The position numbers were made by a program, and so were the translations under genes. Source: Hymenobacter algoricola (lineage in GTDB: Bacteria > Bacteroidota > Bacteroidia > Cytophagales > Hymenobacteraceae). Taken from it: 64,000 bases of DNA. Below, one piece after another: positions 19,904 through 27,815 of this stretch. The notes below the pieces were generated by a model. It saw only the letters and a list, made by a program, of their open reading frames with translations. It was not told the DNA's origin and did not search any database. The stretch spans positions 186,001 to 250,000 of the forward strand of contig NZ_BAABDH010000003.1 in assembly GCF_039539525.1 (NCBI RefSeq). The letters are read 5' to 3'. Position 1 is the first letter of the stretch. Every line of letters starts with the position of its first letter.

Positions 19904-20074
19904 ATGACTCGCTTTCAACCGTTTTTCGCCCTTTGCCTCATCCTGCTCACGTTCACGCTCAGCAGTTGCGAACTAGCCGGAGATATTTTCAAAGCCGGTG
20001 CCTGGTCGGCCGTAATCGGCATTTTCCTGGTGGTGCTGCTGGTTGGCTTCATTATCCGCAAGATGCGGGGCTAA
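19904..20074 (+). CDS. 56-residue lipoprotein with one C-terminal membrane segment
   Basis: ATG 19904 gives a signal sequence ending LTFTLSSC (Cys22), a short ELAGDIFKAGAW stretch, then a single hydrophobic helix (AVIGIFLVVLLVGFII) and a basic end RKMRG. Very small proteins with exactly this plan are common in Bacteroidota; databases often carry them under misleading names. Function unknown. A hairpin terminator lies at 20096-20136. Confidence 0.65.
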   Translation: MTRFQPFFALCLILLTFTLSSCELAGDIFKAGAWSAVIGIFLVVLLVGFIIRKMRG

Positions 20075-20095
20075 CGTATTTTGCCAGTCAGAGAA

Positions 20096-20136
20096 AGCAG
20101 CAGGCGGCCCCGCAAGGAGTCGCCTGCTGCTCTTTA
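20096..20136 (+). terminator. Terminator after the 56-residue lipoprotein gene
   Basis: An 11-bp stem AGCAGCAGGCG/CGCCTGCTGCT followed by CTTTAT. Confidence 0.75.
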
Positions 20137-20156
20137 TGCTCATGGAAACTTCTGGT

Positions 20157-20276
20157 GCTACTGCTCTACCACCCCAGCGTTGGCGGGCCAGTGGGAGTGA
20201 TAGGTTTTACCAGGTAAACTTAGCCCGGCTGAGCGCTTGGGTTGAGCACCATCCGCTGGGGTGGTAAAGCAGTAGC
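20157..20276. repeat. 120-bp element bounded by 23-bp inverted repeats
   Basis: GCTACTGCTCTACCACCCCAGCG at 20157-20179 returns in inverted form at 20254-20276 with one mismatch. The 74 bp between show no open frame. No clear target duplication flanks it. The rest of the gap to 20551 (about 275 bp) holds no convincing gene. One minus-strand frame ending at the TAA near 20278 reads RFGNLKLTGSASFELW and might be the tail of a decayed gene, but nothing upstream supports it. Confidence 0.65.
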
Positions 20277-20551
20277 TTACTGCATAGCTCCGGCAAGGCT
20301 GGTCCAGAGTTCGAAGCTGGCGGAGCCCGTTAGCTTCAGGTTGCCAAAGCGGCCCCCGCTCATTATTTGCTTAGCAGGGCCCGCGTTGCTGTACTTCACC
20401 ACGCTGTGCTGCCTGCTGCGCCCGAAGCCAAGCAGCCCTCCACTCTCTCGCTTTGCAGGGAGGAACCGGAGGCTACGTCTACCGCGCCGAAAATTGTTTC
20501 ATCCGCGTCTCACAAGTAATCGGGTCTGAACTTCCCGATTTGCCGTTGGTT

Positions 20552-20622
20552 GCACCCTTCCCTGTCCAACAAAAAAGCCTGGCTCGTTGAGTCAGGCTTT
20601 TTTGTTGGACAGGGAAGGGTGC
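20552..20622. terminator. Long bidirectional terminator
   Basis: Perfect 30-bp arms at 20552-20581 and 20593-20622 containing A6/T6 tracts and an inner GC hairpin. It directly abuts the stop codon of the fatty-acid hydroxylase gene. Confidence 0.9.
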
Positions 20623-21303
20623 TTAACCTTTGGCGTTCTTCTCGGGCATAGTCCCAATGATATGGTCCCAGAGGGTGCTGGATACGCCGAAAGCAATTTC
20701 ATCCTGCCGGTAATGGTGCTGGGCATGATGATGCCACCATACTTTCAGAAAGTTCTTCGGTGGCGAGTACATGTGAATGGCATAGTGCACAAACAGGTAC
20801 AGGGCATACCCGAACGTGAAGCCGGCCAGTACGCCAAAGACATTGCTGCCAAAGGTGAAGCGGAAGACGAAAAACAGCAGGGAGGCTACGAATACCGTGA
20901 TGATAGGCGGCATGGCCAGCCGCGTCTCGTCTTTGGGAAACTCGTGGTGCACGCCGTGCATGGTGTACTGAAACTTGACCCGCCCGGGCGTGGTAGCCGG
21001 AATGTGGTAGAGGTAGCGGTGCATGGCATACTCCGCGAACGAAAACAGGAACCAGCCCGCCAGAAACAGCCCGAAAGCCGAAGCCCCGCTGATAAAGCCG
21101 TTGGAGAAGCCGTAGTACAGGCTCACCAGAGCCGTGAGCAGAAAGATGGAAACCGGCAGCGCAATGTGCGTGTGGGACAGGCGTTCCAGCACGGGATTCT
21201 TAAACAACACCGCCGAGCCCTTGTGCTTGGGCTTGACCGCGGCCGGCGCTTTGACCGGGGTTGGTTGCAGATCGGGGGCTGGAGCAGCAGGAGCGGAATT
21301 CAT
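20623..21303 (-). CDS. Fatty acid hydroxylase / sterol desaturase family protein
   Basis: 226 residues from ATG 21303 (MNSAPAAPAPDL). A di-iron membrane enzyme with four hydrophobic segments and the histidine clusters HRYLYH, HGVHH, HYAIH and HHHAQHH. The size and layout, HGVHHEFPKDETRL followed by WHHHAQHHYRQDE, match the FA2H-like group that 2-hydroxylates fatty acids, for example those of sphingolipids. Many Cytophagales make sphingolipids, so that is a reasonable but unproven role. A TACTTTTA box lies about 20 nt upstream of the ATG on the minus strand. The first 45 residues are a Pro/Ala/Lys tail outside the family core. Confidence 0.88.
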   Translation of the reverse strand: MNSAPAAPAPDLQPTPVKAPAAVKPKHKGSAVLFKNPVLERLSHTHIALPVSIFLLTALVSLYYGFSNGFISGASAFGLFLAGWFLFSFAEYAMHRYLYHIPATTPGRVKFQYTMHGVHHEFPKDETRLAMPPIITVFVASLLFFVFRFTFGSNVFGVLAGFTFGYALYLFVHYAIHMYSPPKNFLKVWWHHHAQHHYRQDEIAFGVSSTLWDHIIGTMPEKNAKG

Positions 21304-21381
21304 AGGAATGAGCAAGCTGATTATGACGTAAAAGTACGCAGCACCGCGCAAATGCTGCGCCAAGACCGGCCGGCCAGCCTA

Positions 21382-21903
21382 TCAGGCGCTGGCCTGGTAG
21401 GTGGCAAGCAGATGCTGCACGGCTTCCACGGTGCAGGTCGGGGCAGCACACCGCAACGGCGCACGGTCGTAAAACCGCTGACGATAGGCTAAGGTTTCAC
21501 TGAGCCGGGCTTCCAGTGCGGCGGCATCGGGCAGCCGGGCCAACAGGGGCCGGGCGGCGGCCGCGTGCTGCAGGCGCCGCACCAGCTCGGGCACGGGCAC
21601 GGCCAGATACAGCGTCAGGCCGGTTTCGAGCAGCAGCTCCAGGTTGTTGTGGAAGCAGGGCGTACCGCCGCCGGTAGCCAGTACCAGCCGGGGCTGCTGG
21701 GCCAGCAGCACCCGCAGCACCTCGGCTTCGCGCCGCCGAAAGTACTCTTCGCCGTCGGCCTGAAATACGTCGGCTACGCTGCGCCCTTCCGAGCGCACAA
21801 TTTCCTCATCCAGGTCGCGGAAGGGCAGCTCGAAGGCCGTAGCCAGGGCGCGGCCCAGGGTCGTTTTGCCGGCCCCGGGCATGCCGATAAGGTGAAGACG
21901 CAT
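21382..21903 (-). CDS. aroK: Shikimate kinase
   Basis: 173 residues. The P-loop GMPGAGKTT is at residues 8-16, then the shikimate-binding DLDEEIV and FRRREAEVL, the GGG motif in VLATGGGTPCF, and the LID segment ARPLLARL. It phosphorylates shikimate at O3 in aromatic amino-acid synthesis. An ATG four codons upstream (21915) is also possible. The neighbours are unrelated to the pathway. Confidence 0.95.
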   Translation of the reverse strand: MRLHLIGMPGAGKTTLGRALATAFELPFRDLDEEIVRSEGRSVADVFQADGEEYFRRREAEVLRVLLAQQPRLVLATGGGTPCFHNNLELLLETGLTLYLAVPVPELVRRLQHAAAARPLLARLPDAAALEARLSETLAYRQRFYDRAPLRCAAPTCTVEAVQHLLATYQASA

Positions 21904-22023
21904 GGGTTGAAGCACTGGTTAGAAGAGAAGCGGGTTGGCGGAGTGGCGGGATGGCGGCGCGGCTACTTACGGTGGGGGCCGATGATCGGACTGCCCGCAC
22001 CGGCTTGGCACCGCGGCCAAAGA

Positions 22024-23079
22024 CTACCCCAGCTTCACCCGCGGGTCCAGCAGGGCGTACAGCAGGTCCACGGCAATGTTGACGACCACAAACAGGAAGG
22101 CAATGAAGATGGTGGCGCCCATCACGATGGGAAAATCCAGGTTCTGCACGGCCTGCAGCGTCACGGTGCCCAGGCCCTTCCAGTTGAAGATGTACTCGAT
22201 GAAAAACGCTCCCGCCATCAGCGAAGCCAGCCAGCCCGATACGGCCGTAATAACCGGGTTCAGCGCGTTTTTCAGCGCGTGGCCCAGCACCGTCTGGTAG
22301 CCGGACAGCCCCTTGGCCCGGGCCGTGCGGATGTAGTCCTGGCTGAGCACGTCGAGCATGGAGCTGCGGGTAAGCTGGGTGATGACGGCCAGCGGCCGGA
22401 TGCCCAGGGCGAAGGCGGGCAGCACGAGGTTGCGCAGCACGAGGTGGCGGCCGGTGAAGGGGTCGGTTTCGTAGAGCTGCCCGGTGAGGTTGAGGCCGGT
22501 CCAGTGGCTCCAGTAGAAGCCGAACGTCATGGCTATGAGGATACCGGCCACGAACGAGGGCACCGAAATGCCCAGCACCGACGTGGTAATCAGGGTGCGG
22601 TCCAGCCAGGAATGGGGCTGCAGCGCGGCCACTACCCCGAACAGAATGCCCAGCGCCGCGGCCAGCAGCATGGCGGCCAGCGCCAGCCACAGCGTGCCGG
22701 TAAAATGGTCGAGCAGAATACTGAGCACGTCCTTGTTGCTCTGGAAAGAGCGGCGCAGGTAGGGCGTTTTCAGCACCACGGCTTTGTCGCCCAGCGGCAG
22801 CAGGGCCACGCCGCCGTATTTGGCCACCCCGGCCGAGTCGCGCGGGTGCAGGCCCAGCGGCGACACGTCGTTGAGGTAGCTGGCCAGCTGCACGGGCAGG
22901 GGCTGGTCGAGGCCCAGGTCGGCGGCGATGGCGGCGCGGGTGGCGGCATCGGAGCGTTGGCCGGCCAGCAGCGCCACCGGGTCGCCGGGCAGCACGGCAA
23001 ACAGGAAGAACACGGTGAGGGCCACGCCCAGCAGCACCAGGATTCCTTCCCCCAGCCGCCGCAACAGAAAAGAAAGCAT
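22024..23079 (-). CDS. ABC transporter permease, DppB/OppB type
   Basis: 351 residues with the fixed features of the peptide/nickel permease B family: the N-terminal helix MLSFLLRRLGEGILVLLGVALTV, the PGDPVALLAG periplasmic start, six membrane helices, and the EAA-like loop DYIRTARAKGLSGYQTVLGHALKNALNPVIT. It would form half of the inner-membrane pore for oligopeptides or a similar solute. No partner permease, ATPase or binding protein is next to it. The 23080-23207 gap contains G-run repeats. Confidence 0.93.
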   Translation of the reverse strand: MLSFLLRRLGEGILVLLGVALTVFFLFAVLPGDPVALLAGQRSDAATRAAIAADLGLDQPLPVQLASYLNDVSPLGLHPRDSAGVAKYGGVALLPLGDKAVVLKTPYLRRSFQSNKDVLSILLDHFTGTLWLALAAMLLAAALGILFGVVAALQPHSWLDRTLITTSVLGISVPSFVAGILIAMTFGFYWSHWTGLNLTGQLYETDPFTGRHLVLRNLVLPAFALGIRPLAVITQLTRSSMLDVLSQDYIRTARAKGLSGYQTVLGHALKNALNPVITAVSGWLASLMAGAFFIEYIFNWKGLGTVTLQAVQNLDFPIVMGATIFIAFLFVVVNIAVDLLYALLDPRVKLG

Positions 23080-23206
23080 GGATTAGGGGCTTGGGGTCTT
23101 GGTTTTTGTTCTGCTGAAGCGGTGGTGGAAAGCTGATTCGGGGTTGCCACTTAGGCAAGGCTCCATTTATCGGCATCAACCCAAGTCCCTGGGTCCCCAA
23201 CTACCT
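23080..23206. repeat. G-run repeat (ggggcttggggtctt type)
   Basis: GGGGCTTGGGGTCTTGG on the plus strand at about 23086-23102, and GGGGACCCAGGGACTTGGG on the minus strand at about 23180-23198. These are short variants of the repeats at 24312-24345 and 24428-24460, so all the gaps around the DoxX-like gene carry them. Confidence 0.6.
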
Positions 23207-23207
23207 G

Positions 23208-24308
23208 TTATAGCAGCTCTTCGAGCTTGCCGCGGGTGGGGATGTCGTGGTAGTGGAACTTGCCTTTCACCACGCCTTCCTGCAACAGGATAAAGCCCGG
23301 ATTCGAGCGAATCATGGACTTGAGCACGGTGGCATCGGCGTAGTAGAAGGGCGCCGACAGGTTCACGTCGTGGCGGAAGGCGTCGAAGTCGGCGGGGCTG
23401 CTGCTGGTGATGATAAGCGGCGTAATCTTCTTGCTCGACGAGTCGGCCGACAGCATCAGCTGGTTGATCTGCAGAAACCGGTCCCGGTCGGCCTTGTCGG
23501 TGCTCTGGATGATGAGGATCAGCTTGTTGCCCGTCAGCAGCTTCGCGGTGTAGTCGCCGGCGTCGTTCCAGACCCGGAAATCGGTGATTTTGGGGCCGGC
23601 ATCGGGATTCAGGCTCACCATCTGCTTGTACTTCCAGGTGGTGTCGGTCGGGTACTCGGTAAATTCCTTGGTTTCCCCGTTGCGCTCCATGATGTACTGG
23701 TAGCGCATGGGCTCCGAGGCCTTCATCAGCTGGCCGATGTTGTTGCCGACTTTGTAGGGCAGAAAGTCGAAGTAGGGCAGGTGGCCCAGGGCCCGCACGC
23801 CGATGCCGATGGCAATGGCTGAGGCCATGGTCATGTACATCACGCCCAGCTGCCCGGTGGCAAACACCCGGCGCAGGTAGCGGAAGTTGAAGAACACCAC
23901 AGCCCACAGGCCCAGCAGGAACAGGTCCTTGGCAAACGAGGCCCAGGGCGTGAGCTTGATGAAGTCGCCGAAGCAGCCGCAGTCGGTGACCTTGTTGAAG
24001 GCGGCCGAGTAGAAGGTGAGGAAGCCGAAGAAAATCAGCAGCCCCAGCAGCACCTTCAGCGTGTTGCGCAGGTGCCAGCGCAGCAGCACGGCCACGCCCA
24101 GCACCACCTCCAGCGAGCTGAGCACGATGGATATGGAGCGGGTACTGCCTTTGAACACCAGAAAGAACCGGCCGAAATCCTCGGCAAATACGTCGAAGTA
24201 TTCCTCCAGCTTCAGCGCCGTCCCGACGGGGTCGTTGAGCTTGATCAGGCCGGAGAAGATGAAAATAGCGCCGAGCAGCACCCAGCAGATACGGGTAATC
24301 AGTTTCAT
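23208..24308 (-). CDS. DoxX/MauE-like membrane protein with a C-terminal soluble domain (BT_3928 type)
   Basis: 366 residues. Residues 1-160 form four or five membrane helices of the DoxX-like superfamily (WVLLGAIFIFSGLIKLNDPVG) and include a short CGCFGDF cysteine pair, which in MauE-like proteins relates to thiol-disulfide chemistry. Residues 185-366 form a soluble domain with a thioredoxin-like pattern but no CxxC (KLILIIQSTDKAD..LQINQL). This two-part protein is conserved in Bacteroidota as the BT_3928 family, of unknown role. It is flanked on both sides by G-run repeats. Confidence 0.85.
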   Translation of the reverse strand: MKLITRICWVLLGAIFIFSGLIKLNDPVGTALKLEEYFDVFAEDFGRFFLVFKGSTRSISIVLSSLEVVLGVAVLLRWHLRNTLKVLLGLLIFFGFLTFYSAAFNKVTDCGCFGDFIKLTPWASFAKDLFLLGLWAVVFFNFRYLRRVFATGQLGVMYMTMASAIAIGIGVRALGHLPYFDFLPYKVGNNIGQLMKASEPMRYQYIMERNGETKEFTEYPTDTTWKYKQMVSLNPDAGPKITDFRVWNDAGDYTAKLLTGNKLILIIQSTDKADRDRFLQINQLMLSADSSSKKITPLIITSSSPADFDAFRHDVNLSAPFYYADATVLKSMIRSNPGFILLQEGVVKGKFHYHDIPTRGKLEELL

Positions 24309-24311
24309 TTT

Positions 24312-24460
24312 GGGGTCTTAGGGGCTTAGGGTCTTGGGGACTTGGATGTTCGCTATGCGGTGCTACTGCCACCCGCCACTGCTTACGAACACAAGGGTAC
24401 GAGGAGCCGAAGGTAATCAGCCGAAAGCCAAGACCCTAAGCCCCCAAGTCCCCAAGCCCC
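24312..24460. repeat. Pair of inverted G-quadruplex-type repeats
   Basis: Plus strand 24312-24339 has four G runs spaced by 4-5 nt (GGGGTCTTAGGGGCTTAGGG and on to GGGG). Minus strand 24460-24434 has a matching set. Both share GGGGCTTAGGGTCTTGG in opposite orientation about 100 bp apart. They fill the gap between the DoxX-like gene and the DUF1599 gene. Confidence 0.75.
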
Positions 24461-24990
24461 TTTTTGATCAGCACAAAGACGGCATAATTCAGCATATCCC
24501 GGTAGTTGGCTTCCACGCCTTCCGACACGCGGGTGTGGCCGGCCAGGTCTTCAATCTGCTTGGTACGGTGCAGCTTCATCAGGATGATGTCGGTGATGCT
24601 GGCCACCCGCATCTGCCGCCAGGCTTCGCCGTAGTCGTGGTTTTTGGCAAACAGCAGGCGGCGGTTTTCCGCCACCTGCTCGTCGTAGGCGCGGGCCACG
24701 TCGTCGGCGGCCAGGTCGAGCGGCGCGTCATCGGGCAGGCGCAGCTGCATCAGGGCAATCAGGCAGTAGTTGATGATGGCCACAAATTCCTCATCCACGC
24801 CGTCGGCCACCAGCTGCCGGCCCTTCTCCTGGATGGAGCGGATGCGCTGGGCCTTGATGTAAATCTGGTCGGTGATGCTGGGCAGGCGCATAATGCGCCA
24901 GGCCGTGCCGTAGTCGTGGGCTTTGGCCAGAAACAGGGTCCGGCACTGCCCGATTACCTGGTCGTACTCGTGCTGGGTTTGGTTACTCAA
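24436..24990 (-). CDS. DUF1599 domain-containing protein
   Basis: 184 residues made of two related halves. Half one is YDQVIGQCRTLFLAKAHDYGTAWRIMR (about 9-35) and half two is YDEQVAENRRLLFAKNHDYGEAWRQMR (about 101-127), each followed by a ITDQIYIKAQRI or ITDIILMKLHRT helix. This internal duplication is typical of DUF1599, which resembles nucleotide pyrophosphohydrolase-like helical proteins; no activity is established. Cytoplasmic, no signal. The gene's 3' end overlaps the G-run repeat. Confidence 0.88.
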   Translation of the reverse strand: MSNQTQHEYDQVIGQCRTLFLAKAHDYGTAWRIMRLPSITDQIYIKAQRIRSIQEKGRQLVADGVDEEFVAIINYCLIALMQLRLPDDAPLDLAADDVARAYDEQVAENRRLLFAKNHDYGEAWRQMRVASITDIILMKLHRTKQIEDLAGHTRVSEGVEANYRDMLNYAVFVLIKKGLGDLGA

Positions 24991-25139
24991 GATTTTCGGC
25001 CTATTTTGTTGAAGAACGAAGTTATTGGCAGATCCTGTCCGGCGGGCTCCCGCCTGCCTGCCGGGCTGAACGAGGCTGTTGCCCGCCCGCCCAGGGTGCC
25101 GCTGCGCGCCGCCTACCGCCGAAATAAACGCCCAAAACC

Positions 25140-26030
25140 ATGCTCCAGGCCGCGAAAGATACGTGTTTTTCCCCGAGGCAAACCCTGCGCTGCCCGGGCG
25201 GACGCGTGCTGGATCTGCGCCGGCCGCAGGTGATGGGCATCCTGAATCTGACCCCCGATTCGTTTTACGCCGCCAGCCGCGTGGGCGCCGTTGCCGACCA
25301 GTCGGACCTGCTGCGCCGCGCCGAAGCCATGCTCACGGCCGGCGCCGCCGTGCTCGACCTGGGCGGCTACTCCTCCCGCCCCGGGGCCGAGCACATTTCC
25401 GAAGCTGAGGAAAAGCAGCGCCTGCTGCCGGCCGTGGAAGCCGTGCGCCGCGCCTTTCCCGAGGCGTTTTTGTCCGTCGACACCTTTCGCAGCGGCGTGG
25501 CCGCTGCCGCCGTGGCCGCGGGCGCCGACATTCTCAACGACATCAGCGGCGGGGAGCTGGATGCCGACATGTTTGCCACCGCCGGCCGCCTGCAGGTGCC
25601 CTACGTGCTGATGCACATGCGCGGCACGCCCCAGACCATGAGTACGCTCACCGACTACCCCGACGGCCTGCTGCTGGACCTGACCCGCTACTTCCGCGAC
25701 AAGCTGGCCGCCCTGCGCGCCGTCGGCGTGGCCGACGTGGTGCTGGACCCCGGCTTCGGCTTCGCCAAAACCGCCGCCCAGAACCACGAGCTGCTGGGCC
25801 GCCTGCGCGAGCTGCACTTATTCGGGCTGCCCATGCTGGCGGGCCTCTCGCGCAAGTCTATGCTGTATAAACCGTTAGGGCTGACGCCGGAAGCGGGGCT
25901 GCCCGGCACCGTGGCCGTGAATACCATGGCCCTGCTAAACGGCGTTAGTCTGCTGCGCGTACACGACGTGTCCGAGGCCGTGCAAACCATCCAGCTTGTG
26001 ACCAACACCTTTAGTCCCTCTTCTTCGTGA
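25140..26030 (+). CDS. folP: Dihydropteroate synthase
   Basis: 296 residues. The pterin-binding barrel starts at PQVMGILNLTPDSFYAASR. Characteristic loops follow: DLGGYSSRPGAEHIS, SVDTFRSGVAAAAVAAGADILNDISGG, PYVLMHMRGTPQTM, DVVLDPGFGFAKT and GLSRKSML. It joins pterin pyrophosphate and p-aminobenzoate in folate synthesis and is the sulfonamide target. Its TGA stop overlaps the GTG start of cdaA by four bases (GTGA), so the two are one operon, an arrangement common in Bacteroidota. Confidence 0.97.
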   Translation: MLQAAKDTCFSPRQTLRCPGGRVLDLRRPQVMGILNLTPDSFYAASRVGAVADQSDLLRRAEAMLTAGAAVLDLGGYSSRPGAEHISEAEEKQRLLPAVEAVRRAFPEAFLSVDTFRSGVAAAAVAAGADILNDISGGELDADMFATAGRLQVPYVLMHMRGTPQTMSTLTDYPDGLLLDLTRYFRDKLAALRAVGVADVVLDPGFGFAKTAAQNHELLGRLRELHLFGLPMLAGLSRKSMLYKPLGLTPEAGLPGTVAVNTMALLNGVSLLRVHDVSEAVQTIQLVTNTFSPSSS

Positions 26031-26860
26031 CCACCTCCTTCAGCATCGGCTTCCTGCGCATTGGCTGGATCGACGTCGTGGACGTGGTGCTGGTCACGGT
26101 GCTGTTTTATCAGCTTTATAAGCTGCTGACGGGAAGCGTGGCGCTGAAGGTTTTTCTGGGCCTCATGTCGGTGTACCTGCTCTACCTGGTGGTGAAGGCT
26201 GCCGGCATGGAGCTGCTCACCAGCATCCTGGGGCAGTTTATGAGTGTGGGCGTGCTGGCCAGCATCATTCTGTTTCAGCAGGAAATCCGGCGCTTCCTGC
26301 TCACCATTGGCAAGGCCACGGCTTTCGACCGGATGCTGAACTTCCCCTGGCGGCGCGAGGAGCCCGCCGAGCGCCTGAACGTGACGCCCTTCGTGGAAGC
26401 GGCCAAAAGCCTGGCCGGCAAGAATACCGGGGCGCTGATTGCCTTCCAGCTGGCGTCCGACCTGAAGTTCTTCGCCGACTCCGGCGACCTGATCGACGCC
26501 ACCGTGAGCAAGCGCCTGCTGCTGTCCATCTTCAACAAAACCAGCCCCCTGCACGACGGCGCCGTCATCATTGCCGACAACCGCCTCCGGGCTGCCCGCT
26601 GCATTCTGCCCGTGAGCGAAAACCCCGACGTGCCCGCCTCCCTGGGCCTGCGCCACCGCGCTGCCATCGGCCTGACCGAGGTCAGCGACGCGGTGGTGCT
26701 GGTGGTGAGCGAGGAAACCGGCCAGATTTCGCTGGTCCGCGGCGGCGAGGTATTCCGCAACCTCTCGTCGTCGGACCTGCGCACCCGCCTCACCGAGTTC
26801 CTGTTCGATCTGCCGCTCAAGGCGGCCACCAATACCAAAACGGCGGAAGTAGTGGCGTAA
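26027..26860 (+). CDS. cdaA: Diadenylate cyclase, CdaA type
   Basis: 277 residues starting with GTG. Three N-terminal membrane helices (to about residue 85) precede the DisA_N cyclase domain with both catalytic motifs, DGA in LHDGAVIIADNRL (near 179) and RHR in LRHRAAIGL (near 209). It makes the second messenger c-di-AMP from two ATP at the membrane. Translationally coupled to folP. Its last 50 codons are nearly duplicated at 29095-29295, and the final 15 residues differ between the copies, so the present C-terminus may be a replacement. Confidence 0.96.
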   Translation: MTTSFSIGFLRIGWIDVVDVVLVTVLFYQLYKLLTGSVALKVFLGLMSVYLLYLVVKAAGMELLTSILGQFMSVGVLASIILFQQEIRRFLLTIGKATAFDRMLNFPWRREEPAERLNVTPFVEAAKSLAGKNTGALIAFQLASDLKFFADSGDLIDATVSKRLLLSIFNKTSPLHDGAVIIADNRLRAARCILPVSENPDVPASLGLRHRAAIGLTEVSDAVVLVVSEETGQISLVRGGEVFRNLSSSDLRTRLTEFLFDLPLKAATNTKTAEVVA

Positions 26861-26878
26861 AGGGGCCTGCCGTTCGAC

Positions 26879-27721
26879 TCAAGGATTACAGCAGTCGCAA
26901 TACATGGGGTCTTCCGCTGTTTTACTATGCGGATAGACTTCTTCTTTCGCGCAGCCGCAGTGCCGGCACGAGTAGATGTAGCTCAGGACCGAGTTGGTCG
27001 GGCTGCCGCACAGGCTGCATTTCAGCCCCCTTCTGGCGTCGGTAATGCCAAAGCCGGGCGTCGCGCACTGCGGGCAGCATGATTGCACTTTGGCTGTTAG
27101 TGCCGCGGTTGCTTTTTCTATTACTGCCATGCGCGTTGGGTTGTACAAGGCGCGCATATCCGTTTCGACGTAGGCGGCCGTATGCTCGCCGTAAATCTTC
27201 CGAAAGGTGTTCCTGAGCTGCTCCGGGTCGGTAATGCCTTTGACTATCCCGGTTTTATCGTCCTTCGACTGGCGCAGTATCAGGCCGTGGGAAGGGAAAA
27301 GCGCGGCTTCGGCAAAAGCCCACAGCTCTTCTTCGCTGGCAACCGTCTGGCCGTTGAAATTTGTGGTCAGGCTTATTTCTCTGACCGTAATTTCCAGGCT
27401 GTTTTTCCGGTCGATAAGCATTACGAATTCCTCGTCCGCATTTACGAAAAAGCTGGCCGGATGCGGGCCGAACGAGCCTTCACTGGCCACGCCTAAATCA
27501 CAGTGGCTGGCTTCCAGCGCCAGCAGGCATTTCTGCCGCACGGTCGTGAGCGGGTCGCTGCTTCTTTCCACCTCCGCCGTAAACGTCCCGAAAGCGTCCG
27601 TATCAAACTCCGGATTCGTGAAGCACTGCACGCCCAATACCTGCTCCAGTAAGGGCGCCATTACCTGCTCCTTGGCGTGCTTGGTGGCTATGAGCAGCTT
27701 TCTGTTGGCGAAGATTTCCAT
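26879..27721 (-). CDS. DUF6671 family protein with C-terminal zinc ribbons
   Basis: 280 residues. The N-terminal two thirds (LLIATKHAKEQVMAPLLEQVLG, SHCDLGVASEGSFGPHP, FPSHGLILRQSKDD, TDMRALYNPTRMAVIEKA) match the DUF6671 family as I know it. The C-terminus has three CxxC-type pairs (CPQC, CSLC, CRHC) and a final YCDCC, fitting two zinc ribbons. Function unknown; the SEGSFGPHP loop looks like an active site. Base composition is visibly less GC-rich than the neighbours, consistent with acquisition. It lies between the two cdaA 3' copies. Confidence 0.82.
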   Translation of the reverse strand: MEIFANRKLLIATKHAKEQVMAPLLEQVLGVQCFTNPEFDTDAFGTFTAEVERSSDPLTTVRQKCLLALEASHCDLGVASEGSFGPHPASFFVNADEEFVMLIDRKNSLEITVREISLTTNFNGQTVASEEELWAFAEAALFPSHGLILRQSKDDKTGIVKGITDPEQLRNTFRKIYGEHTAAYVETDMRALYNPTRMAVIEKATAALTAKVQSCCPQCATPGFGITDARRGLKCSLCGSPTNSVLSYIYSCRHCGCAKEEVYPHSKTAEDPMYCDCCNP

Positions 27722-27736
27722 GATGGCTGGCCGGCA

Positions 27737-27779
27737 ATAAGAACGTCATTCCGAGCTTGCTGAGGAATGATGTTCTTAT
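27737..27779. repeat. Intergenic palindrome of the GTCATTCCGAG type
   Basis: Arms at 27737-27752 and 27764-27779 with one mismatch, around GAGCTTGCTGA. A partial further copy (GAATGACG) follows at 27781. This resembles the short dispersed palindromes common in Bacteroidota chromosomes. Confidence 0.7.
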
Positions 27780-27815
27780 AGAATGACGTGCTGTTTCCCT
27801 GACTTTCTATACGTC

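Noticed and set aside
20157..20276. Known riboswitch (for example cobalamin)
   Set aside because: No recognisable conserved riboswitch core was found, and no suitable gene follows in the right orientation.
20242..20529. 95-codon plus-strand frame in the gap before the 30-bp-arm terminator
   Set aside because: Arg/Leu/Pro-rich with no domain or start context; overlaps the inverted-repeat element.
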